Source: DATHZQ01 sp035458525 (GTDB taxonomy: Bacteria; Actinomycetota; Acidimicrobiia; Spongiisociales; UBA5794). From it: a stretch of DNA of 64,000 nt. The stretch's first letter is position 1. Every line of letters begins with the position of its first letter. The notes beneath the pieces are model-generated. The model was not told the DNA's origin and made no database searches. It saw only the letters and a program-made list of their open reading frames with translations. A program made the translations under genes and the position numbers. The stretch is taken from NCBI GenBank assembly GCA_035458525.1, contig DATHZQ010000093.1, positions 7,278 to 71,277 on the forward strand. Direction: 5' to 3'. This document shows, in pieces, positions 17,464 through 27,269 of this stretch.

Positions 17464-18449
17464 GCGACACGCACGCCGCAGTTGCCGAGGTCGTACCCGC
17501 CCACCGCCTCGAGCCTGCGCTGAAACCTGGAGCTGGCCAGGGTGTCGAGCGCAGCGGCAACTGCGGGTTCTGCAACGAAGTCGCGTGCAACCAGGAGCTC
17601 TGCCGTGTGGACCTCGAGAGCATGGAACCGGGCGCCGGCGGCAATCGCCGCCGGCTCGATGGTCACCGAGGGGATGCCTGCGATCATGGTTTGAGACACC
17701 GCGGCCACATGGCCATCCACCCGCGGCCCGGCAACGAACGTCATACCATGCCCGGCAAGCGCGGCCTCGAATGCGTGTTGCACGCCGGCGCCGGGTTCTC
17801 GCTGCACGACGGGAACCTGACCGGAAAGGGCCTCGCTCCACCATTCCGAGGACGCGTCCGGCGCTCCCGCCAAACCAACGCGCCAGCGTGCGATACCAAA
17901 CCGGGCGTAGTCATCTCCGCCCTGCGACTCCCCTGGCCCATGCACGACGGCAGCGTGGGTCCGTCCCGCTGCCAGCGCGGCCCGGGCACTCACACTGGAT
18001 GCGCCAACCGAGATGGCGGCCATGCCTCCTTCACGCAGCAACTGCTCCAGGAGTCGCAGCCCTGGCTCACAACCGGCAACGACGAGTCCATGTCGAAGTC
18101 GTGCGAGGTGGCACAGCCGACCTCGGTCGATGACGGCGTCAGCGACGTTCCAGCCGTCCCCGGCGAATCCGACGGCAGTCGTCACGGGGGTGTCGCCGAC
18201 GAGGCCGGAACGAACTGCGGCGCCTTCCGGCGGCGGCTCCCCCGTCAGGATGTCGACCGGCCGGCGGGTCGGACCGAACAACCTCGCAACATCCACATCG
18301 AGCGCCGCGGCCAGAGCCAGAGCAGCGTCCACCCGAGGGAGGTGGCGTCCGGCCTCTACGGCCCCGACGAGCTGCCGGCTGACGCCGGCGCGGTGCGCCA
18401 ACTCGACCTGGGTCAAGCCCCGCGCCTCTCTCAGGTTCCGCAGCGTCAT
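17460..18449 (-). CDS. XRE-type regulator fused to a PBP-like (molybdate-binding-like) domain
   Basis: 329 residues. An XRE helix-turn-helix lies at about 2-60 (LREARGLTQVELAHRAGVS with RQLVGAVEAGRH). From about residue 80 a periplasmic-binding-protein-like domain follows (PBP_like family; SVGASSVSARAALAAGRTHAAV, then FVAGPRVDGHVAAVSQTMIAG). Proteins of this build occur beside mod genes and probably sense molybdate or the cofactor in place of ModE. It directly precedes modA (ATGA overlap). The ATG at 18449 sits inside a perfect palindrome, which suggests autoregulation and an almost leaderless transcript. Confidence 0.85.
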   Translation of the reverse strand: MTLRNLREARGLTQVELAHRAGVSRQLVGAVEAGRHLPRVDAALALAAALDVDVARLFGPTRRPVDILTGEPPPEGAAVRSGLVGDTPVTTAVGFAGDGWNVADAVIDRGRLCHLARLRHGLVVAGCEPGLRLLEQLLREGGMAAISVGASSVSARAALAAGRTHAAVVHGPGESQGGDDYARFGIARWRVGLAGAPDASSEWWSEALSGQVPVVQREPGAGVQHAFEAALAGHGMTFVAGPRVDGHVAAVSQTMIAGIPSVTIEPAAIAAGARFHALEVHTAELLVARDFVAEPAVAAALDTLASSRFQRRLEAVGGYDLGNCGVRVA

Positions 18450-18467
18450 GCTAGAAAACTAGCATGA
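18446..18467. promoter_or_regulatory. Perfect palindrome at the start of the mod regulator gene
   Basis: TCATGCTAG, AAAA, CTAGCATGA: two exact 9-bp arms with a 4-bp centre. The left arm contains the start codon (18449-18447) of the XRE-PBP regulator. The element also lies in the last codons of the rhodanese gene. It is the best candidate operator for the regulator-modABC unit, and binding here would block both transcription and the start site. Confidence 0.7.
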
Positions 18468-18897
18468 CCGCCAGACTTCTAGCCGTACGGCCTTTGCGAG
18501 CGCCGTGCGTCACCACGGGCAGGCCTGCGGCCGACCACGCTCGGAAGCCACCGACGACGTCGCTCACGTCCCGAAACCCGATGCGAACGAGCCATTCCCC
18601 GGCCAGACTCGATGAGAACCCGTCGTTGCAGATCAGGATCACCCGCTGCTCCACACCCTGGATCGCAGCTGACCGCATCGAACCTTCGGGATCGAGCCGC
18701 CACGGCAACACCGACAGCGGCACGTGCACCGCTCCGGGGATGTCACCCTCCGTGCGCCGGTACCGGTATTCACGTGTGTCGACGATGACCGACCCTGCCG
18801 CTTGCGCCACTGCGGCCTCGTTTGGGCTCAACCGCGAAATGACACGGCGCGCATCGGCGAGGACGTCGTCGATCGACCGTCGTTGCTCCACAGCCAC
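18451..18897 (-). CDS. Rhodanese-like domain protein
   Basis: 148 residues, one rhodanese domain: VIVDTREYRYRRTEGDIPGAVHVP and the active-site loop ILICNDGFSSSLAGEWL, with catalytic Cys at CNDGFSS, then VSDVVGGFRAWSAAGLPV. Single-domain rhodaneses move sulfane sulfur; some feed molybdenum cofactor or tRNA modification. It lies immediately upstream of the mod regulator, and their ends overlap the palindrome. It starts at GTG 18897. Confidence 0.88.
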   Translation of the reverse strand: MAVEQRRSIDDVLADARRVISRLSPNEAAVAQAAGSVIVDTREYRYRRTEGDIPGAVHVPLSVLPWRLDPEGSMRSAAIQGVEQRVILICNDGFSSSLAGEWLVRIGFRDVSDVVGGFRAWSAAGLPVVTHGARKGRTARSLAVMLVF

Positions 18898-18923
18898 GCC
18901 TCAAGCATATGCGACCAAACTCG

Positions 18924-18946
18924 ATGTGGGGACAGAAGGCCCACAT
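18924..18946. promoter_or_regulatory. Inverted repeat between divergent genes
   Basis: ATGTGGG, 9 bases, CCCACAT: a perfect 7-bp dyad between the rhodanese gene (leftward) and the kinase-like gene (rightward). The spacing suits a dimeric regulator. No regulator can be assigned. Confidence 0.4.
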
Positions 18947-19026
18947 TTGCCGGGACTCGACAGATCCACACTTCGAGCCGACGGACCCTGTGCGGTTGCC
19001 GGCCGTGGTGGTCTGATGAGGGTGCG

Positions 19027-19746
19027 ATGGCAACATTGGATCGCCTCGAGCTCTATCTGCGGGCACAGCTCGCCTCGATGCGCACACCCGCCGAGGTTGC
19101 GGTGCAGCCGGCAATACGCCCCTTCGTCACGATCTCTCGCCAGGCCGGCGCCGGCGGCCACTCGCTGGCCGGAGCCATGCTGGAGCGCTTCTCGGCCCAG
19201 GCGGACAAGGAGCTGTTTGGCGACTGGCAGGTGTTCGACCAGAAGCTCTGCCGCATGGTGGCGGAGGATCCGATGTTCACGCAGTCGCTCGACTCGCTGC
19301 TCGCCGAGGAGTACCGGCGCCCGGCCAACGACCTCTTCCATCAAGTACTTCGCTCGACCGTGGACCAAGACCTCGTCATGACCCATGTGTTCCAGTTGGT
19401 CCACGCTCTTGCGTCGGTTGGCAAAGCGATCATCGTCGGTCGCGGCGCCTCCCAGGTGACCCGCGGGATGAGTCCGGGAGTGCGCCTGCGTGTCGTGGCG
19501 CCTGACGAGCAGCGCATCACCCGGTTGATGGAGCTTCTCGACCTCAGCGAACGAAGGGCGAAGGCCGAGATGCGCAAGGTGGATACGGGACGGGCGCGGC
19601 TCGTCCGCTCGCACTTCGGCGTCGACATCGACGATCCACTCGAGTACGACGCGGTGTGGAACACCGGCGGCGCAACGCTCGAAGAGATCGCAGACGCCAC
19701 GATCTCGTTGCTGCAATGTCGCGTAGCGGCGACCCGACCGGCATGA
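19027..19746 (+). CDS. Cytidylate kinase-like family protein
   Basis: 239 residues. FVTISRQAGAGGHSLAGAM (34-52) replaces the usual P-loop and is the signature of the cytidylate-kinase-like family (Cytidylate_kin2). FDQKLCRM, AIIVGRGAS and a C-terminal region with SHFGVDIDDPLEYDAVWNTG also fit. Members are P-loop nucleotide kinase relatives, often without proven activity. The ATG at 19027 starts the conserved region. Its stop overlaps the next gene's ATG (ATGA), so the two are made together. Confidence 0.82.
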   Translation: MATLDRLELYLRAQLASMRTPAEVAVQPAIRPFVTISRQAGAGGHSLAGAMLERFSAQADKELFGDWQVFDQKLCRMVAEDPMFTQSLDSLLAEEYRRPANDLFHQVLRSTVDQDLVMTHVFQLVHALASVGKAIIVGRGASQVTRGMSPGVRLRVVAPDEQRITRLMELLDLSERRAKAEMRKVDTGRARLVRSHFGVDIDDPLEYDAVWNTGGATLEEIADATISLLQCRVAATRPA

Positions 19747-20216
19747 TTCGGGCGGTGCTGCAGGGCCCGTTCCTGACTCGGGCCGAGGCTGCGGAGCGGT
19801 CAGGGCTGTCTGCGGACGATATGCCGTTCCGGCCGGACCTGCTCCGCATCGGCGGGCGAAGCCTCCCCGAGGCATACTTCCAGTTCCAGTTCGGTCCTGC
19901 CGGAATCCGGAACGAGATCGGCACGATCGTGCTCGCGATGCGCGGTTCGTTCGATGACATCGCCATTGCCGACTGGCTGGTTCGGTCCAACCCCGCGTTG
20001 CGAGGAGAGCGCCCGCTCGATCGGCTGCTGCGCACCCAAGCGACGGCAACCGTGCTCGAGGCCCTTCACGCCACCGCACCTGAGTCCGCCACCGAGACCG
20101 CCGCTGCGGCCGTGACGGACCCGGCGACCGTGCGAGCGCAGCTCGTCTCGCCGCATCGGCGTGGCCTGCGCCGCCCCCATCGCCCCATCAGTGGTCGCAC
20201 TGCGGCGAGTCATTGA
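19743..20216 (+). CDS. DUF2384/MbcA-ParS-like protein coupled to the kinase-like gene
   Basis: 157 residues. The central region (LPEAYFQFQFGPAGIRNEIG, then ADWLVRSNPALRGERPLDRLL) resembles the toxin-binding domain of Xre/MbcA/ParS antitoxins (DUF2384). The N-terminus TRAEAAERSGLS looks like a short helix-turn-helix. The C-terminal 45 residues are low-complexity and basic. Its start overlaps the stop of the cytidylate-kinase-like gene. No RES-type toxin gene is adjacent, so this may be a stand-alone regulator or an unusual two-gene module. Confidence 0.6.
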   Translation: MIRAVLQGPFLTRAEAAERSGLSADDMPFRPDLLRIGGRSLPEAYFQFQFGPAGIRNEIGTIVLAMRGSFDDIAIADWLVRSNPALRGERPLDRLLRTQATATVLEALHATAPESATETAAAAVTDPATVRAQLVSPHRRGLRRPHRPISGRTAASH

Positions 20217-20312
20217 GCGCCATCGCCGCACGACGGGCGACCCAACGCAGCGACATCGCACCGAATCGATCGCCGTCGTGGGATCGACATCGACTGTTCT
20301 GCGACAACGGAT

Positions 20313-21319
20313 ATGAAGGCAACCGTGCGAGAACTGCGAACCGCGCTGCTCTTCGCCGTCGCCCTTGCGGCCGCCGCATGCGGGAGGAACGAGCCTGCCG
20401 CAACGACGCTGGACGCCGCCGCTGCCGCAGCGACGACATCGACCGCTACTCCCACGACGACCACCACCACCACCACCACCGTCCCCGCTACGACGACGAC
20501 CAACCCGGCCACGACGACGACGGCCGATCCGAACCTGGTCGCCGGGTCGGAGCGAGTGGATGATCACGGCCTCGTTCAGGTCTGGGTCCCGGCCGGCACG
20601 TTCCAGATGGGAACGTCAGATGTCGAGGGCCTCGATCCCCCGTCGTGGGCAACGCAGGAGTTGCGGAGCGAGCAGCCGCAGCACCAAGTGACCCTCACGG
20701 CCGGGTATTGGATCGACGAATACGAGGTCACCAACGCCGCCTGGGACGCCTTCGTCGCGGACGGTGGATATGCGACGCAGGCGTTGCGGTCGGACGAAGG
20801 CTGGGCGTGGCTCAGTCGGCGCCAGGATCCCGGGCCCGTGGAGTGTGCAACCCCCGATGCCGACCATCCGAGGGCCTGCATCACGTGGTACGAAGCCGAA
20901 GCGTTTGCGGCCTGGCGGGGCGGGAGACTCCCCACGGAAGCGCAGTGGGAATACGCAGCACGCGGTCCCCAATCCGTGATCTATCCGTGGGGTGACGCCT
21001 GGGACCCGCCCTTGCCAACATCGAAGACGCCGACGAATCGACACCGGTGGGCACCTTCCCGGGCGGCGCAAGTTGGGTCGGAGCCCTCGACATGTCGGGC
21101 AACGTGATGGACTGGGTGTCCGACTGGTGGAGCACCACGTTCTACGACACGCCAGAAGCCTCAGTCGATCCAACCGGTCCGAACGGCGGCACGATCAAGG
21201 TCGAAAAGGGTGGCTGGTTCGGCAACGTTCCGTATGTCGGTCGCACGGCGTATCGCCACTTCGAGGACTCGCCGACCTACCAACACCGCCATATCGGCGT
21301 CCGCATCGTCACGCCGTAA
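20313..21319 (+). pseudogene. Frameshifted FGE-sulfatase-domain lipoprotein
   Basis: The first frame gives a lipoprotein signal (lipobox AAAC), a Thr-rich linker of about 50 residues and the start of a formylglycine-generating-enzyme (SUMF1) domain: VPAGTFQMGTSD, IDEYEVTNAAWDAFV, ACITWYEAEAFAAWRGGRLP, TEAQWEYAARG, YPWGDAWDP. Near 21008 the frame shifts. The next frame continues perfectly with NIEDADESTPVGTFPGG, LDMSGNVMDWVSDWW and RHIGVRIVTP to a stop at 21319. One missing base, for example a G in GACCCGCCC, accounts for it. Family members oxidise a Cys to formylglycine or have unrelated surface roles. It is either a recent pseudogene or a sequencing error. Confidence 0.8.
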
Positions 21320-21521
21320 GGCACAAAAGCAGCGCACCGTAGCCGCCGAATTAGCGAGCCCAGGGTGCCACGAATCAGCACTTTTGCCGATGTCGACGGC
21401 ACCGATCTGTGCGAATCTCTCCGTGTAGGTAGGACATGTGTCGGGCCGGCGGCGTGGGATGGCTTGATCGAACGATAGCCACCGGATCACGTCGAACCCC
21501 GACACCACGTGAGGACGCACC

Positions 21522-22685
21522 ATGGGTCGCAACAGATTGCGTTTGCTTCTGATCGCCACGACTTTCGTTCTGGTCGCCGGCGCCGGTGCGTTCGCCGTGC
21601 GCCACGCCACCAACCCCGGCGCGGCCGACGAGGCCCCGCCTGCCGCAACCGGAGTCGAGTCACCCCTCGACGTAACGACCGTCGAGCTCGCCGCGGCCGA
21701 AACCCCGTCGGTGTCGACCGATACGCCGGCCGTTTCGCTTCTCGTCGAGCTCAACGGCGGCGTCTTCCGAATCTCCGGCGTTGTGCCCGATGCGGCCACT
21801 GCGGCCAGATTGGTTGCCTCGGCCCGATTGACCTACGGGCCGACCGTTGCCCACTCGATCGACATCGACCCCAACCTCACCGCACCAGAGTGGCTGGATG
21901 GCGCGGCCGGTGCCATCTCGCTGTTGCCGATGATCACCGAGGGAACGATCTACGCCGCCGGGGACCCGGTGCGCCTCACCGGTGTCGCCCCCAACCAGCA
22001 GTACCTCACGGCCTACGAGGCCGCGGTCGCCCGCACGTTGGGTGTCAGCAACATCGAAACCTCCATCTCCATCTCCGAGTTGCACTCGCCCGTGTTCAAC
22101 GCCCGTCGCCAGGACGGTGTGCTCGTCCTCAGCGGCGTGATGCCGACCGACCTCATCCGCGACTACATCCTGGGTGGGGCGATCGCCGTGTACGGCGCCG
22201 AGAACGTCGTCGACGAGACCACCACCGATGAGCAGCTCCACACGGCGTACTGGATGTACACCATGCCCCACGTCTTCGAGCTCTTCGAACCGTTCACCGA
22301 CTACGAGCTCCACATCGAGAACGGGGTGACCTCGGGCTCGTTGAACGAGGGAGCCAACTTCGAATCCGGGAGTGCCGTACTCGACGAAAGCACCGAGGGC
22401 GTGCTGACCGTGGCCATCTCGATGCTGAAGCGCGACCCGTCCCTCGGACTCTTGGTCGAGGGCCACACCGACAATGTGGGATCCAGAGCGTTCAATCAGC
22501 AACTGAGCGAGGCACGGGCGCAAGCAGCCGTCGACTACGTACTCGCAGGCGAGATCCCGGGGAATCGGGTCACTGCCGTGGGATTTGGCGAGGATCGGCC
22601 CGTCGCAACCAACTGGACCCGCGATGGCCGTGCCGCCAACCGCCGCATCATCCTCATCTTCGAGCCATTCGGATCGGACTCCTGA
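21522..22685 (+). CDS. OmpA-domain envelope protein
   Basis: 387 residues. N-terminal signal anchor (LLLIATTFVLVAGAGAFAV), a variable linker, two or three BON-like modules (about 65-245; GVFRISGVVPDAATAARL and GVLVLSGVMPTDLIRDYI) and a C-terminal OmpA domain (about 265-380) with GHTDNVG and RVTAVGFGEDRPV, then ANRRI, the peptidoglycan-binding signature. It should tie the membrane to the cell wall. It is a single gene, divergent from nothing close. Confidence 0.85.
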   Translation: MGRNRLRLLLIATTFVLVAGAGAFAVRHATNPGAADEAPPAATGVESPLDVTTVELAAAETPSVSTDTPAVSLLVELNGGVFRISGVVPDAATAARLVASARLTYGPTVAHSIDIDPNLTAPEWLDGAAGAISLLPMITEGTIYAAGDPVRLTGVAPNQQYLTAYEAAVARTLGVSNIETSISISELHSPVFNARRQDGVLVLSGVMPTDLIRDYILGGAIAVYGAENVVDETTTDEQLHTAYWMYTMPHVFELFEPFTDYELHIENGVTSGSLNEGANFESGSAVLDESTEGVLTVAISMLKRDPSLGLLVEGHTDNVGSRAFNQQLSEARAQAAVDYVLAGEIPGNRVTAVGFGEDRPVATNWTRDGRAANRRIILIFEPFGSDS

Positions 22686-22912
22686 AATGCGACGCAACTG
22701 CAAGGGACTCCTCGGCAGGGCCTTCTTCGGAGCCCACGCAACGCTGCTGCACGCGTCACCGGCCGGGCCACGCAACAGAGAGACCGCCCGGGACCCGAGC
22801 CGGCACTACCGTCCCCTTCCCATGCGGCTCAACCGGCGCGCTACCCGATGGTCGACGGATTCGTATCGGCGGGGACGCTGAGGGAAGCCGCCCCAGGGCA
22901 ACACTCCCGACG

Positions 22913-25187
22913 TCAGATCAAGGCCTCGACGCGGGCGGGAACGTGCTTGTGCCATGGCGTTCTGGCGAATTCGTCCTCGCGCCCGAGACTGGTCAGCTCG
23001 TTCGTCGGTACCCCGGTGAGGGCCGCCACGCCCGCCTCGCCGGATAGTCCACCCCTTGCCCGTTGGGCAGCGTCACATGCCCCGGCCGAAGGGTGTCGCT
23101 CACCTCAACGGTCGCGGTCAACGATCCGGCCGCCGTCGTCACCATGACCCGACCGCCATCCTGAACGCCGAGGCGGGCGGCGTCATCGGGGCTGATTCTC
23201 AGTGCGCCAACCCGATCACGTTTGCGCCACTCGGGATCGCGGAAGATCGTGTTGGCCGTGAACGAGCGCCGCTCCCCTGCCGCCAGGACGAACGGATACT
23301 CCTCCGATGTGTGGAGGTCGCGAGCAGTGGGGACCGCAGCAAACATCTCCAGCATCTCGGGTATGGCGACGCTCAGCTTGCCGTCGAGGGTCGTGACCCG
23401 CGTCCAGCTGTCCTCGGGGTCGCTGCGTGAGTAAACCACGCGCGTTCGTGACCTGAGCACGGCATCGAAGAGTGCCTCGCCGCGCAGCAGGCCGTCCTGC
23501 GTGAAACCTGCCTTGGCGAGGGAGCCCGGATCCCGCATGGCGGCCTGGTGACAGATACCCCACAGCACCGCAGCTTCGGCTGCATCCTCGGGCAGGATCG
23601 GTTCCAACGTGGCCTACAGGATCACCGGAGCGAGCCGGCCCAACAGCGGGTCACCCGAGGTGAGCCCATGGAACTTGGCGGCGAACTCCAGCCGATCCCG
23701 CTGGGCCGCCGCGTGCAGATCGTCGAGCATCGCCTGGTCGAGCACACCCAACGCAAGGCAGAGCCGGTAGTGGATGTCCGCCTCCGCCAGTGTGCCCGGT
23801 AGTGCATCGACGATCGGCTTGCGCAACGTGAACACATTGTCCGGGAACTCGAAGTTGAAGAACGTGGCTTCCCACTTCTCGTACTGCGAGGCGGCGGGCA
23901 GGACGATGTCCGCCTGCCGGGCCGTTTCGGTCATCGCGATGTCGACGACAACGGAGAACTCGAGCGTGCGCATGGCCGATCGCCAGGCGGTACTGTCGGC
24001 GAGTGAGTGCACCGGATTGGCCGATTCGATGATCATCGCCTTGTCGGCACCTGGCTCGTCGCTCATCACCTCACCGGGTATGACGTTGCACGGCACGAGT
24101 CCCGCGATGATCGGGGCGCCCGCAACCTGCGACGACTTCTGGGCACCGGCCTTGGCGATGCCGAATGGCACCAGCGTCGCCGGAGCGACCATCGCTCCGC
24201 GCTTGGCGAAGTTGCCGCCGAGGACCCACAACAGCTTCTCCAGATACGAATTGAGGGTCGAGCGCGGCGCCATATGGATGCCGATGTCCTCGAAGATCGC
24301 CACTGATGAAGCAGTTCCGATCCGCTGCGCCGCATCCCTGATCGACGCCTCGGGAACGCCGCAGTTGGCGTCGGATTGGCGAACGTCGACTCTCTCGAAC
24401 GCCGAGGTGACCTCGTCGAAGCCGGCCACATGGGTTGCCACGAATTGCCGATCCACCAGTTCGTCTTCCAGCATCACCTTGACCATCGCTCCCAGGCAGT
24501 ACATATCGGTGCCGGGCTCGACCTGCAGGTGCACGTCGGCGAGATCGGCGGTCTCGGTGCGGCGTGGATCGATGACGATCATCGAACGCTCGGGATCGTT
24601 CGCGATCTCTTTGAGGGTTCGTCGTGCATGCGGGATGCCGTGGGACTGCCACGGATTCTTGCCGACGAAGATTGGCGACCTGCGCGTTGCGAAAGTCGGC
24701 CCGGGTGGCAACGCCGATGTGGGCATTCACCCAGAACTCGCCGGTCTTCTCCTGTGCGAGGGCGCCAGACCGGTAGCGAGAACCAACAGCCGCACGCGTC
24801 GCCGTTGCGTACATGCCGCCCAGGTGGTTGCCCTGACCACTACCACCGTAGTAGAAGATCGAAGCGCCGCCGTGCTTCCGCTGAACGGCGCGGAGCCGTG
24901 ACGCCGTTTCGGCGATCGCCGTGTCCCAGTCGATCTCCTCGTACGTCCCGTCGGACAAGCGCCGCATCGGAGACGTGAGCCGGTGCTTGCCGTTCTGGTA
25001 GAAATCCAACCGCAGCGCCTTCTCACACGTGTAGCCGTGTGACGCTTTGTGCTCTCTGTCCCCCCGAATACGAGCGAGTTGCCGCCCGTCGAGACGAACC
25101 TCGATCCCGCAGTTCGACTCGCACAGAATGCCAAACGGTCTTCTTCCCGTGCTCGTCTGACACCGCCTGGATCCTCTGATCGCTCAT
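22913..25187 (-). pseudogene. Molybdopterin-dependent oxidoreductase pseudogene
   Basis: Read leftward, about 750 codons match a bis-MGD enzyme: LCESNCGIEVRLDG and GYTCEKALRLDFYQNGKHRL (Fe4S4 and cofactor regions), GKNPWQSHGIPHARR, IVIDPRRTETADLADVHLQ, VLPAASQYEKWEATFFNFE, and a C-terminal molydopterin dinucleotide-binding domain (RISPDDAARLGVQDGGRV, TLPNGQGVDYP). The reading frame must change near 25130, 24672 and 23040, and an in-frame TAG interrupts it at 23616-23614. The pieces together have a normal length and nothing is deleted. Substrate class is unclear; formate- or nitrate-type relatives are possible. Four lesions make error alone unlikely. Confidence 0.85.
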
Positions 25188-25231
25188 GGCGAGAATCTAC
25201 TCAGCCGACAACCGCGACGAGCCACGGTGGT

Positions 25232-25852
25232 TCACTCGATGATCTGCTGGCGAAGCGCGATGGCAACGGCCTCCGCCCGGCTCGATACTCCGAGACGCTC
25301 GAAGATGCCGCGAAGGTAGGTCTTCACGGTGGCGTCACTGATGCCGAGCTGCGATGCGATCTGCTTGTTCTCGAGGCCCTGAGCAACGAGCTGCAAGACT
25401 TCGCGTTCACGCGGACTGAGATGCACGTCGTGGGTCTCAGACTCGGTGTGCGCGATGAGCGGAGCCAAGACGTCGCCTTGGAGATACGCACCGCCCTCAG
25501 CAACAGTCTCGAGCGCTCGAATGAGCTCTTCGCGGCCCGTACTCTTCAAGAGATATCCGGACGCGCCCAGTTCTATGGCGCGGCGAACATATGCGGGCTC
25601 ATCGTGCATCGAAAGCATGATGACCCGAACCTGTGGGTACTGCCGGACGATTCGCTCCAATGCGTCGAGCCCGCTCATACCCGGCATCCGCACGTCCAGC
25701 AGGACCACGTCGACCGGCTGCGCCGCAAGGAGCTCCAGCAACGCTTCCCCGGACTCGGCTTGGCCGCTGATGTCGATCGGCGAAGCGTCCGAGAGCATCC
25801 ACACGATCCCGTCGCGGACGATGCGGTGGTCATCCGCAATGACGACCTTCAC
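25232..25852 (-). CDS. LuxR-family (NarL-type) response regulator
   Basis: 206 residues from a GTG at 25852. Receiver domain with the acidic pair, phosphoacceptor in VVLLDVRMPG and Lys in GYLLKST, then a LuxR helix-turn-helix (LSPREREVLQLVAQGLENKQ, IASQLGISDATVKTYL). It is the partner of the histidine kinase: the kinase stop and this start overlap as GTGA. Phosphorylation would drive DNA binding. It lies beside the dead molybdoenzyme gene, whose start is 44 bp downstream of its stop, so that may once have been its target. Confidence 0.93.
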   Translation of the reverse strand: MKVVIADDHRIVRDGIVWMLSDASPIDISGQAESGEALLELLAAQPVDVVLLDVRMPGMSGLDALERIVRQYPQVRVIMLSMHDEPAYVRRAIELGASGYLLKSTGREELIRALETVAEGGAYLQGDVLAPLIAHTESETHDVHLSPREREVLQLVAQGLENKQIASQLGISDATVKTYLRGIFERLGVSSRAEAVAIALRQQIIE

Positions 25853-27174
25853 GACCAATCCTCAGTGGGTAGCCACGCGGTGAAGACCGAGCCACCGCTC
25901 GCGCGCTTGCTCAGCGTGATCCCCCCACCGAGAGCCTCGATGCGTTCTCGCGTCGTGGTGAGACCGAGTCCCGGCTCTCCCCGGGAGCCACGTCCGTCGT
26001 CGGCGACCACGAGAACGACCTTGTTGTGCGCCTGCTCCACCTCAAACCAGAGGTTCTTCGCATCGGCATGTTTTCGGACGTTGATCGTCGCCTCCTGCGC
26101 AGCGCGGAACAGAGCAGTTCGCTGCACCTCCGACAGGCCGGTCGGCTCTGCTGTGGGCGCAGCGTGCACGTTCAGCGATGATTCGGCGGCCGTCGTGGTC
26201 GCCAGGTCCTTCAAAGCAGCGACGAGGCCGGCGTCGGCCGCAAAGCCATGATGGAGGTGCTGCAGCTCACTCCGCAGGGTCCCGTCGACGCTCCGAACCA
26301 AGTCTTCGAGGCGCTCGAGCTCCTCGGCGACAGCCGTGTCATCCCTGAGTTTCGCTCGGCTCCCCTCCAGTCCGTACAGGAGCCGGTAGAGGGGCTGGCC
26401 GATGTCGTCGTGCATGGCACCGACGATGCGCCTCCGCTCCTCTTCCTGTGCACGGAATGCAGCCCCGAGAACGCGCTCGGCGCTCTGCCTCCGTCGGTTG
26501 GCCCGTCTGGCCAGGGCAAGGCCGAGCGCAAGCAAGAAGGTCGCGAGGACAGCAACTCCGAAGGCGATGCTCAACCAGACGTTGCGTTGAATTCGCCCCA
26601 GCGCCTCGTTGAGCGAGTCCAGGCGTTGCTCGACCTCGACGACGGTGACCACATCGCCGTTGTGGACGACGGGGACGTAGATCTCGATGAGCTGACCGGC
26701 GTCCTGGTCCGCCTCGTGCGCCGGGTCGTCGAGGTCCGAGATCTCGGTCGCGACGTCGCCGCCCAGCGCGGCCAGCGCCGGAGCCGAAAGGGCGAACCGG
26801 CTCCCCGTGAGCGCTGGATCGTCCGAGTAGGCGATGCGTCCGTCCGGAGACCAGATCTTGATGCGCTCGGTCTCGCCGCCCAGCAGCTCTTCGGCGGCGG
26901 CCGCCGCGAACGTGCTGAACTCGAAGGATCCGGGCGATGGGTCGGCTGCGCCGTCGCCCAGCGTTGCCACCTCGGCTGCAACGAGGTCGGCCCGGGCATT
27001 CAGGAGATGGGTTCGGGCTGAATTCGTGATCGAGAATCCGAGCGCGATCGTGAGGATCGCTGCGGCGAGAATGCCCAGCAGCGCAACCCGTCCGAGACCG
27101 CCGATGGCGCGCCACTCCGAACTCAACGCACGTCGGAGGTAGCGAACGCTGCGTGTCCCATCGGTCTCGGTCAT
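25849..27174 (-). CDS. NarL-type sensor histidine kinase
   Basis: 441 residues. Membrane helix at 27-50, an extracytoplasmic sensor of about 150 residues (51-198; WSPDGRIAYSDDPALTG suggests a Cache/PAS-like fold), a second helix at 199-222, then a HisKA_3 dimerisation domain with phospho-acceptor His255 (EEERRRIVGAMHDDIGQPLY) and an HATPase domain (NVRKHADAKN, DDGRG, GLGLTTTRERI). It autophosphorylates and passes phosphate to the downstream regulator. The signal is unknown. Confidence 0.92.
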   Translation of the reverse strand: MTETDGTRSVRYLRRALSSEWRAIGGLGRVALLGILAAAILTIALGFSITNSARTHLLNARADLVAAEVATLGDGAADPSPGSFEFSTFAAAAAEELLGGETERIKIWSPDGRIAYSDDPALTGSRFALSAPALAALGGDVATEISDLDDPAHEADQDAGQLIEIYVPVVHNGDVVTVVEVEQRLDSLNEALGRIQRNVWLSIAFGVAVLATFLLALGLALARRANRRRQSAERVLGAAFRAQEEERRRIVGAMHDDIGQPLYRLLYGLEGSRAKLRDDTAVAEELERLEDLVRSVDGTLRSELQHLHHGFAADAGLVAALKDLATTTAAESSLNVHAAPTAEPTGLSEVQRTALFRAAQEATINVRKHADAKNLWFEVEQAHNKVVLVVADDGRGSRGEPGLGLTTTRERIEALGGGITLSKRASGGSVFTAWLPTEDWS

Positions 27175-27269
27175 GCGCCGTCACTCACTTCCTTCACCAT
27201 GAACGTAGCCGGACCGATTGCACAGCAAGCCGGCTGCATCGCTACCGACCTCGGGTAACCTCGCATACG

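Noticed and set aside
23614..23616. In-frame TAG in the molybdoenzyme as a possible pyrrolysine codon
   Set aside because: The same gene has about three frame changes, so decay is the simpler reading.
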